Source: Rugalucina vietnamica
Taxonomy: Eukaryota; Mollusca; Bivalvia; Lucinida; Lucinidae
Length of the DNA stretch: 64,000 nt
NCBI GenBank assembly: GCA_964017185.1
Contig: OZ024876.1
Coordinates: forward strand, 29,170,278-29,234,277
Direction of reading: 5' to 3'
Both the position numbers and the translations under genes were made by a program. The notes beneath the pieces were generated by a model. That model ran no database searches. It was not told the DNA's origin and was given only the letters and a program-made list of their open reading frames with translations. Every line of letters starts with the position of its first letter. Within the stretch, counting starts at the first letter, position 1. Shown piece after piece: positions 48,231 to 60,200 of this stretch.

Positions 48231-51200
48231 TATCTTACTAGCAAACTATGAAAAGTGTTGAAAATTGTTTTTATCAATGAATTGTAATGGTCCAATCTGA
48301 TTGAAATGTCTTTTAACAGACAAAGAGGCATGGATAAACTCAACATGTGTCTCAAATGATGCTAACTTAAGATATTGTTTTTGCAACTTGCAAATGGAAA
48401 CACAAACCTCAGATTTCTTTAGGACTGTACCATTGAAAAAAATCGCCTGCAAGTGTGACAACCCCTTGCAAAACTGATTATCAATTATTCATGTGTCAAG
48501 ATATGACAAGAGGCCGCCTCATTTTTTTTTTCTTCTAGTTCAGAAAGTAAAATTTGATGAATTTAAATTCATGATCATACGAATAAACCAATGTCTAACA
48601 GTGGCTCTGTGAGTTTCTGCATTCCAAAATGCGTGATACATCTCACACAGACAACGCATAAGTAAAGGTACCCTCATTTCAGAAAATCACACTTTATTAA
48701 CATCAAATAACAATTTAATATTATGACGTTGTGATTTACATTAAATTTTTTTTGAAAGTGCTACTGACTGTCATGATGCAAGATAAAATTAAGTCAAAAA
48801 TGTTGCTGCAATAAGAATCTTCGTTTCTGTTTTGTACATGCAAGAAGACATCAACATGAATAACAGGAATTCAGCTTTTTACATGCATACAAACTTTGTT
48901 CTTCTCCGGTTACGTTATCATCAGCAGCATGGCATTGAAATTTTCAGCGATTATTTATGTCTAATACTAGACTCTGATAAACTTTGAAAATTTAAAAAAT
49001 CACCCACAAGTTCGTTGAAAATTGGCATTGAAACCGGAAGTGTGAGTCAGCCGTAACCTATTTGTCCTCGAAAATAATACAGCTGTTTCGAGTTATCTCT
49101 GATTTACAGGCCTCATCAAGTGAATTTGACAGGGATTAACATGTTTAAGAGGCACATTGTTGAATTTTCCAAAAATCTCGTAAATAGCGATTTTTAAAAA
49201 TGCGTAAAAATCTACCAATAGAGAAAATTTAAATGTTTGATGTTTTTCCAAGTCAGAAGGACCCCTTTGATAGCTGGGCAGATTAGTGAAAAGATTGTGC
49301 ATTTAATGATGCAAGCATGAAACTTGGCACAAACCTTGGTCAGGCCTTAAGTTGAAACAAAAACCCGTTAGCCACTCAAAAAATCAAGATGGCTGCCATT
49401 TTTCAAGATGGCCGCCATAAATAGAAATAATGAGGGGTTTTACTCTAACACCTGTCAAACTTGGCCTATTTTGACAATTTTTGTATCATATTGTATAAAC
49501 TGAGGCACATGGAAACAAATTCATTTCATATTTTGTGCATTAATATCAAGATGGCCGCCATTTATCAAAATGGCCGCCGTTTACGGGAAGAAAATATGAT
49601 TTTTGCTCTAAAACCTGTCAAACTTGGCCTACTCTGACCGTTTATGTATCACAATGTATGAACTAAGGCATACGGATGCTAAATCTTATCATATTTTGTA
49701 CATTAACAAGTCAAGACAGCCACCATTTTTTAAGATGGCCGCCTTATATGGAAAAAGAAGGTTTGTACTCTAAAACCTGTTATACTTGGCCTATTTTGAC
49801 CGTTTATGCATCACAATGTATGAACTAAGGCACATGAAAACTAAATCTTATTATAATTTGTTCATTAATAAATCAAGATGGCCACTGTTTGTTAAGATGG
49901 TCGCCGTATATGGAATAATAAAGTTTTTACCCTAAAACATGTCATACTTGGCTTAATTTGACCGTTCAAAATGTTTGTTTTGAATAACATAAGAACTAAA
50001 TCTTACCATATGTTGTGCAAGATGGCTGCCACGTTTGAATATGGTCGCCATGTATGAAAAAAAAGATTGTTTTCTCTAACACCCGTCATAGTTGTTTTCT
50101 TTAACACCTGTCATATTTGGTCTATCTTTGTCGTTTCAAGACATGGAAACTAAATCTTACAATATTTTGTGGTTAAAATATCTCCCTATTGTAATTTCAC
50201 ACTAAAATAAGACGCACTTGTCAGATGCATGTTCATTTGGCATGTAAATTATAGAATCTACACAATATTCCGCCAACCACATTTTGGCAATCACCTTGAC
50301 AGTTACAGCTGCACAATTCAGTACATGGCAGGCTAAACCGATAGCATTTGCATCTACCTCTGCAGGAATCTTACAGCCATATTTTGTTAGCTGCTGGCAG
50401 CCCTCAGTAATTGGTGGAAGAGATGTCCAAATAATTGTCTGTTGCTTCCACTCGCATTCAGTTGGACTTAGTACTTCCATTTGCCGAGTTGTTGCTTGGC
50501 TCCAGATGCAACCCGCTTGGTATGCAGCACGCTTTGTGTGGTAATCCAATGCAACATTTATCATATGCCATCTGCTTGCGGGCAAACAAGACAAGCCTGA
50601 CGCAGTCAATATCAGTAGCTGTACTAGATCTGTCATACATGAGGATGATAAACCTCTCCAGAACCTTCTTCGTCCCCAATTACGGGTGGATAAGTACTGT
50701 GGTTGGCAAATACCGCTGTAGCTTCAGGATAAACATCCCACATTTACCATGCTGTACTTTTACCACGGAAAGCCGAGACAACATCACATCCAGTAAAGGT
50801 GTGGGAAAAAAGAAAGTGATTTCCTTTGCTTTGTCAGGGCCAATAGCGTTTCTGACATCATGTACTGGTATCCATCGGATGTTCGCTCCCTGACCGAAGG
50901 CAAGTCATAGCTTTTCAAGACCTATTCCCGCAAGAATCTGGTATGCACTTATAACAAGGACATCTGTGTCATTGGCTTTAATGATCAGGGATGTATGTGC
51001 GTCTGCTTCAGAGTGTCTTGCATGCAGGAAGAGGTGGGTATCTGCCTCCTCATGGTAACAAGGTACCATTCCTTCAAGATCTAGCTTAGTTACAGACAAC
51101 TCCTTCCCTTGCAACAATGGCAGTATTTTGCTGACATGCTTGAACAATTTTGTCTGATAGAAACTTGAAAAGACCCTTTAAAGGGGCATCTGGAGTATAT

Positions 51201-54200
51201 AAGGCCGAATTAGGTCTCTCTAAGCTCTCCAATAAACATCACTAGCAATAGTCAATTCTGATTGGATAATGCTTCAGGAAGAAAGTTACCCGTGTAATTT
51301 TGACAGCTCTTATCAGCAGATTAAGTTTTACAGACATTCCAATTGGCTTAAAGTTACCAGGGCGAGTAGTCAAGCCATGCCAAATAAAAACAACAGGTAA
51401 TCCAAGGTAATAAAGCTCCTGCCACCCAGAGGCAAATGTGCCCCTTTAAATTCATGATCAATCATGTGTCTTAGCAGAATCTTTGCTGCTTTGCTAATTA
51501 TGATGGCTTCAGAATAGTTGGACGCCTGTGATAAAGCAAAACCAACATCTTTCGTGCAAGCAAAAATAACACCACTTCCAGTACTGTGCGCTTCCAGCTC
51601 ACGTATTTCAGCCAATAGTTTCTCTTTCAGTCTGCTTGAATTGATATGCCTGTTTGATTCTGATGATACTATACCAAACTGTTCAAGTATTTGCTTCATC
51701 AAACTGACAAGTCTTCAGCTAATTTGAAAACAAAAGGCTCGTCAGTGCTTTATTTCTTTTCAACAATATATGCTTCAAGCTCTAAAATACTAGAGGGTAT
51801 ATCTTGTTCTCTTGTGACTCCTTTTGGTCTTTCTTTTCAGTTTCTGGTAGATTTGCCCTTTCACTGTTATACAGAGCGTCAAACAAGACATATGATACTA
51901 TATCACCACCAGACAATCTAGCTAAGCGTTTGCCATCATTCAGATTAAGGGCACATTCATTAAGTCTTCTGTCAAGCTCCATGGTCATAGCTTGTCTGAG
52001 TTCAGACTCTGGTTCTACTTCTTCGCATAAAAAGCGTTGATGGCAATCAAGACTTGCTCTTCGGATCTTATAGCGGCTCTCTGTTGAGCTTTCAGTAATA
52101 GCTTTCCTTTTTGTGCTCTTTGGAGTTTGGTGTTATTAAATAACAGTCGACAACTCTGATGGTATTTTGCACTGTTCTTGCACAAATTTGCACTGTTCTT
52201 GCACAAAGTTGCTTCAATACCATCACCTTCACTCAGTCTGCTTGGATCGAAAATGAAAGGTAGCAGATTGATTGCTTGAAATAGAGGAATGTTTGTTGCC
52301 AACATTGAATATCCATCTTGCTTAGTACTACCTGGTGGTGGAGATTTCAGATCTTCTTTCTTCTTAGTCTGACAGACGCAACATTTGCCCGAGTCAGTTT
52401 CTAAATTGGTGCTTACAGCAATATTGTTGGCACAATTAAAGGCCGAGGGAATATCCTTTTGCCGCCTTAAAGTGTAAATGATTGACTATATAAGACACAT
52501 TTAAGTATGGGATACGACAATGTTCAAATTGATAAATCCTACACCTAGCCCAATCATTCGTCTAGTATCATTTACGACCCGTGCGATCTAAACAACATTC
52601 GGGTAACATTGCCCCATTACCCTTGGCTCGGCTTTCCCGCACTGGCACATCCTGTCAATTCAGGTGCGGCTATCTAGCTGATGCACATAACAAGTTCTTG
52701 CTTTGTTTACATTGCAAGCTAAATGTAGATAACATTCTATGTGAATGGGGCTCACTAGTTAGCATTTGGGACATTAAATTATCCTCCAGATTTTACCTTT
52801 AGCTGACACTGGACCCCATGCTGAGTTTCACAGCAGGGAAGTCACAAGTGTGCCCTGGTTGTGCCATCCTCTCATATATATTTAAATGATAAATATAACT
52901 CATTGTTAGATTTATGAAGAAAAGAAAATAATACATGGTTTAACAGATTTTAAGAAAGCGACAAAACTAATAGCACTACATCAAGAATAGAATCATAATC
53001 TATACTTCAAGCTGTATACCAAAGCTCTTGCAAAGTATATTACGGCACTTGCGTTTCCTTGTTTCTCAACGAGCAAGATAGAATCGTCTATTCATCTGAT
53101 CCACTCCAACAAAATTAAGAAGAATACATGAATTTTGATCTGAAAATTTAAGCTTATGGCAAAAATATCATTTTTTTTATAATTCAGTAGCCGCCATTTT
53201 GAATTTGGTGGCCATTTTGATCCATATGATCATTATTTGATATATTTCGATGTCAATTTAAGTTCCATAAAGCTATTGCAATAGTTTTGCCTACTTATTT
53301 TGCATAACAATTCATCTGAAATATGTGTAGAGTCGTAAGAGTGAGATTTCTATTATGATTTGGCGGCCATCTTGAATAATTGCCGCCATCTTGAAATTTC
53401 AGGTGGCTAACTGGCTTTTTTGTAAGAGAGGCCCAACATGAGTATTTCTGTCAAGTTTCATGCTTGCATCACTAAATGCACAATTGTTATGAAAAATTGG
53501 ATTAATCTGCCCAGCTATGATGGACCAACCGTTCCTCATTACAATAAATGTTGTGCTTTAACCAGATTTTATGTAAAACATTGATTTTTGCACTTTTACA
53601 CGAAAAACGCTTTTTAGTGAAAGAAAATTATTTCTGATCAGTTGGCAACCTTATCTAATTGAAAGACACGTCTCTAGGCGAAAAATCATGCAATTTTGAT
53701 CATGGCTTACAAAACAAAAATGGGTTTGAAAAGTGGCCTCTTATAACTTTTTTTAGCAAAACTCGATCAGATTTGAACGGGAAATTGAACGACCGACCCC
53801 GTGCCCCTATAAGTCTGAATACACATGTTTTACAGTGGCATGCTCCACACGGGGTTTGACACACCCCTGAACAGCTTGGAGTTAGACTGTATTCAGATGT
53901 GTCAACGACGGGTGTTTACAGTGACAGAGAAACTAGGGATACCAGTCAACCACATTGGGGCGACCATGGTTGCCTGGGACGACGAACAGGTATACTTTGC
54001 TACATTTTCGCCGATTTCGAAATCTTAATCTTTATATAGATAATACTGTAGAAGAGAATATTCTACCTTTCTACATGAAGACGTATGGAATCATAAAATA
54101 TCAATGTACAAACATATTCATTCATACTAGGAAGTTATTATATATGGGCCGCATCATGAGAAAACCGACATTTTGCATAGGCGAAAACAAAGGCACAGAT

Positions 54201-57200
54201 CAGCTTCGCAGTAACTGCGAAGCTGATCAGCGCCGTTGCTTTCACTACACGGATAGTACAATTCCTCTATATTCAAAGACACAATTTCCAGCCTCTAGAC
54301 ATCTTCTGTGCTTGTACAGCACGGTTTGTGTCGGACCCGTTCGGAAACCACATTGCTTGTTTTCGCCATGACGCGGCTAATAGGCAATTCAAATAATGTG
54401 AAGTTGAGATTTGAGCCGTCTCGTGGGAAAACCAACAATGTGGTTTTCGAACAGGTCTGACACAAACCGGACTGCACAGTAACAGAAAAGAGCTAGAAGC
54501 TTGAAATTTCGGGTTTAAGTAGAAGAGGAATTGTACTATCCGAGTAGCAAAAACAAAGGCGCTGATCAGCTTCGCGGACGGTTACCGCGAAGCTGATCTG
54601 CGTCTTTGTTTTCGCCTATGCAGATTGTTGGTTTTCCCATGAGGCGGCTCATTTATTCCTACTAGAGAGTTATTGTTTTTATTCATCCTAGTGAGCTATT
54701 GTTTTTATTAATACTAGAGAGTTATTGTTTTTATTCATACTAGAGAGTTATTGTTTGTATTCATACTAGAGAGTTATTGTTTTTCATTCATACTAGAGAG
54801 CTATTGTTTTTTATTCATACTAGAGAGTTATTGTTTCTATTCATACTAGAGAGTTATTGTTTCTATTCATACTAGAGAGCTATTGTTTCTATTCATACTA
54901 GATAGCTATTGTTTCTATTCATACTAGATAGCTATTGTTTCTATTCATACTAGAGAGCTATTGTTTCTATTCATATTAGAGAGCTATTGTTTATATTCAT
55001 TCAGAGAGCTATTGTTTCTATTCATACTAGAGAGCTATTGTTTCTACTCATACAAGAGAACTATTGTTTCTATTCATACTAGAGAGCTATTGTTTTTATT
55101 CATACTAGAGAGCTATTGTTTTTATTCATACTAAGGAGTTATTGTTTTTATTCATTCTAGAGTGTTATTGTTGTTGTTTTTTTCATACTAGAGAGTTATT
55201 GTTTTTATTCATACTAGAGAGCTATTGTTTTTATTCATACTAGAGAGTTATTGTTTTTATTCATACTAGAGAGCTATTGTTTCTATTCGTACTAGAGAGC
55301 TATTGTTTCTATTCATACTAGAGAGCTATTGTTTTTATTCATACTAGAGAGCTATTGTTTTCATTCATACAAGAGAACTATTCTTTCTTTTTAGACTAGA
55401 GAGCTATTGTTTTTATTTGTACTAGAGAGCTATTGTTTCTATTCATACTAGAGAGCTATTGTTTCTATTCATGCTAGAGAGCTATTGTTTTTATTCATAC
55501 TAGAGAGCTATTGTTTTTATTCATACTAGAGAGCTATTGTTTTTATTCATACTAGAGAGTTATTGTTTTTATTCATTCTAGAGAGTTATTGTTGTTGTTT
55601 TTTTTCATACTACAGAGTTATTGTTTTTATTCATACTAGAGAGCTATTGTTTTTATTCATACTAGAGAGTTATTGTTTTTATTCATACTAGAGAGCTATT
55701 GTTTCTATTCATTCAGAGAGCTATTGTTTCTATTCATACTAGAGAGCTATTGTTTCTATTCATACAAGAGAACTATTGTTTCTATTCATACTAGAGAGCT
55801 ATTGTTTTTATTCATACTAGAGAGCTATTGTTTTTATTCATACTAGAGAGTTATTGTTTTTATTCATTCTAGAGAGTTATTGTTGTTGGTTTTTTTCATA
55901 CTAGAGAGTTATTGTTTTTATTCATACTAGAGAGCTATTGTTTTTATTCATACTAGATAGTTATTGTTTTATTCATACAAGAGAGCTATTGTTTCTATTC
56001 GTACTAGAGAGCTATTGTTTCTATTCATACTAGAGAGCTATTGTTTCTATTCATACTAGAGAGCTATTGTTTTTATTCATACTAGAGAGCTATTGTTTCT
56101 ATTCATACTAGAGAGCTATTGTTTCTATTCATACTAGAGAGCTATTGTTTCTATTCATACAAGAGAACTATTCTTCCTTTTCATACTAGAGAGCTATTGT
56201 TTTTATTCATACTAGAGAGCTATTGTTTCTATTCATACTAGAGAGCTATTGTTTCTATTCATACTAGAGAGCTATTGTTTCTATTCATACAAGAGAAGAG
56301 AACTATTCTTCCTTTTCATACTAGAGAGCTATTGTTTTTATTCATACTAGAGAGCTATTGTTTTTATTCATACTAGAGAGTTATTGTTTTTATTCATTCT
56401 AGAGAGTTATTGTTTTTTTTTCATACTAGAGAGTTATTGTTTTTATTCATACTAGAGAGCTATTGTTTTTATTCATACTAGAGAGTTATTGTTTTTATTT
56501 GTAGGTACAGAAGTTTCCGGAGATAATAAAGAAGTCAAAACAGGCAGCAGTCAGTGACATATTTCAACTGAGTTCTTCAGAGTTAGCTCAGAAGGAGCCC
56601 AATCTCCGTGGCAACGCACGTGGTGGGTTATGGATCCCCGGGGAGGCAGTTACAGACCCGTGGCTACTCCCTGTTCTTTTAGCCAACAATGCTACCACGA
56701 AGGGTGCAAAGGTAGGACAAGAGCCGTACCTTTAGACCTCTTGTTCTTGTATACACAAACAAAGCTCCACAGAACCTGCGCAGCTGATCAGCGTCCGTGA
56801 TACAATTCAACTTCTTTTTAAACCTGAATGTTTAAACCCATATAAAAAAAAAATGTATCTACAGGCCCTAGATGGGGGGTCAGCAAGCCAAATTATTTCA
56901 TTTTCATGCGAAAATTCCAGAAATAAGGAAATGTTTAAAATAAGGAAAACCCTATTTCCAGAAATCCCGAATCCGCACCTGCATGACGCGGCTCATATAA
57001 GAAAAAAGGGCTTATTTGATGAATAAAAGCGTTACCTGTGGTTCCGGTGTTCAGTCTACGAAATTGGAATACAGGCACTTTTTAACCCATATTTGACGAA
57101 TGGATTTCCCCATCATTTTCATTTGGGTGAGTCCACTTTCATTAAGGGGTGTTAGGAGTGATTTTTATTTTGTATGTGATTTTTCGATGAAATTTCTCTG

Positions 57201-60200
57201 TGCAAGCATATTAGCCCTAGATGGGACTCCGCGCTGTGCGGCGTCACATCTGGGGCTATACTGTTTGCATATGCCCCATAAAAAGGACGCCAGGCTTCTG
57301 CAATAAAAGTTTGGTGTTTAGATTGTCAGCATAAGCAAAAATCGAATTTTCAGTCGTTTAGTTCATTTTTTTTCCGAAGCCTTTTTGAATTTGATACTAT
57401 AATTATAATGTTCTTAATCATGAAGGTTGTATGTCGCGGGAGAGTGGAAAGCTGTACACTAGACACCGGGGTCTGGGATATACAGTCAACTGCGGGCAGC
57501 TTCAGGGCCAGGGGAGTGGTCAACTGTGCTGGGCTATATGGTGACATTGTCGACAAGCTAGCGGGAAATGACTATTTTAGGTATTTAACAAATCTAAGTT
57601 ACATCCCTACAGGATAGAGACTTGTCACCAACATGACATGTATCAGCCGCGTATCGAACCCGCAACCTTCTGATTGCTTAATAAATACACTATCCATTAG
57701 ACGGCCGGTGATCTATATGCCTGTGTTACACGATATTTCCAGGATAAGGAATTTAGCGTCCAGTGTAATGCCAAATGATGCCAACTGCACGAGGCGCATG
57801 TTAATTATACTCTCAAACCAACATAACAGGCGAAATTGTTATTACACTATGGTACGTACTTCAGCCGCTCATATTACTACCTGCTGTTTTATCTTTTCAA
57901 AATGATTGCTGTTCACTAAGTGAAAGTTATCATCTGGGCCCAGTTGTTCAAAATTATGCACCAGTCATTTGCATCCACGGCCCTCTGGGGCCGGGGAATA
58001 GCGGGGCGTTAAACTTTTTTTTTCAGTTTTTAAAGCCCGGCTAAAAGCCCGACACTATTGGGTCAAATAAGCTAACGAAGTTTTGAACAACTAGCTCCTG
58101 CTACCACGTATTAGCGTATTAGATTTGATTTTTTTTTTTGCGATTTCAGAATTAGGCCGAGGAAAGGACAGTATTGTGTGTATGACAAGGCATCGCACCA
58201 TCTAATAAACTCTAGTATACTCCCTGTACCCACAAGCAGGACGAAAGGTGTCATTGTGTTCCGCTCAGGTAAGCCTAAATTCATTACGAAAACTTGCCCA
58301 TGGAATATACAGAGATTTTTTGAGCTGTAAACATTGAAAATTTCGCCTGAAAAAAAAAAAAAATCATATTTTCAATATTTTTCGTCAAGACGTAGATTGT
58401 GGGTACACGTTAGAACCGCATCGCCGACGTTGTAATAACGAGTACCCATTATGGAAAATAGGCATACCCCTGCAAACCCCACTTTCTCTCTGTACAAAAG
58501 TTGGTTATTAGGGAGTATAATTTTTATGGACATGTTTTTCTGATAGTAAAACTAGATAAATTTTCCTTGTTAAAAGGAACGCTTGGCTAGTCTGTATATA
58601 CCATTATTTTCCGTGTGTTGTGGTTTTTCGTAGGTTTGTGGAGTTTTTCGGTAACTCGATGGATCGCATTCCTCGCTACGGTGGATTTCAAGCTTTCGTA
58701 CTTGGTCGGACCTAGGACAAAGTTCCGGGTTTTAGCATTATCCATCCAGAACGCCAGCTTAATGTTTAACGTTAGATTTAAGTACGTCATTCTTCCCACA
58801 AGTCCTAATAAAAACGGCGGAGAGCACGTCTGGTTTCCGTCTTCAATTGCTTTATTTATACAAGAAGTGTAGCAAAACATTGCGACTGGAACCAGGCCCC
58901 TGGATGTCAAAGGGAAACCCCACAGATTGAAGGAAAAACCCCACAGATTGTAGGAGAAATCCTCGTTCCGTTTCAATTGCTTGACGCTGTCGCGCCAAGC
59001 AAAAAGTCCAGGAATCGATTCAATAACTTTCAAAAAAGGTCTCGTCACACATAAGCGAAAGTGCCTCGACATAGACTTGCGTTTAATTGCGAAAGTAAGC
59101 TCTTGCTTAATTTATCAGCTCATCTGAGCCAAAGGCTCATGGGGAGCTTATATTATTGTACTCGAGCCGGCGTCTGTGTGTTCATATTTTTAGCTCACCT
59201 GAGCCGTTAGGCTCACAAGGTGAGCTTATAGGATGGCCATGATCCGGCGTCCGTCCGTTGTCGTCCGTCGTCGTCGTCCACCATTTTCAAAGATCTTCTT
59301 CTCTGAAACAGCTCAAGGCCAATCAAAGCCAAAATTTATATGAAGCATCTGTTGGAAGGGGGAACCACTGTGTTTATAAATAATCCAGGTCACATGACCG
59401 AGATGGCCGCCACACCCATATTTGGTAAATACCCTTCAAAAATCGTCTTCTCGGGAATCGGTGGCCCGATTTCAACAAAACTTGGTATGTAGCATCGGGA
59501 CTGGAGTACTACAATGAGTTTATAACTCATGACCTTTGGATGACCGTGACCTATTTTACGGCAAGGTCAACATAGGTCACCCATGCATTTAAATGGGGAA
59601 AATTGTTAAAATGTTATTTGAAAGGCTTAAACATGCAGGAAATGGGCAAATGAACTGAAGATATTTGATTCTGAAAAAAAAATTGGACCCCAGGGGTTGG
59701 TATGCCCCCACCCCGGGGCAATATACATGTATATTACAATAATATTCAAAGATCTTCTTCTCTGAAACCGCTTGGCCAAACAAAGCCAAATTTTATAGGA
59801 ACATCTACGGGAAGGGGGAACCAATGTGATCAATATGGCCGCCATGCCCATATATGGTAAAAACGCTTCAAAAATCTTCTTCTCTGGAACCGCTGGACCG
59901 ATTTCAACGGCACTTGGCATGTAGCATCGGGGACTGGAGTACTACAATGTGTTTACAAATTGTGACCTTTGGATGACCTTGACCTATTTTACGACAATTT
60001 CTGTGCTTGTACAGCTCGGTTTGTCTCGGACCTGTTCGGAAACCACATTGTTGGTTTTCTCGTGACGCAACTCATTTCAGTTTATGACAACATGATCGTG
60101 GGTCCAACAGCTGAAGACGTCGAGTGTCGAGCCCGAGCTCCAGTGGACAGTGACATCACCGAGAAACTACGTCGACTTGTCGACAGCAAGGTGAGGGGTA

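Noticed and set aside
50284..50893. Plus-strand frames opposite the E2 gene
   Set aside because: They are shadows of the minus-strand reading, which alone matches the recognised family motif order.
57600..57715. Possible functional tRNA on the minus strand
   Set aside because: A- and B-box words are present, but the anticodon arm does not fold and the sequence runs into a SINE-like tail.
58587..59072. 161-codon minus-strand open frame in oxidoreductase intron 5
   Set aside because: Long, but with a local duplication (NLWGF) and no recognised motif or splice context; too weak to call a gene.
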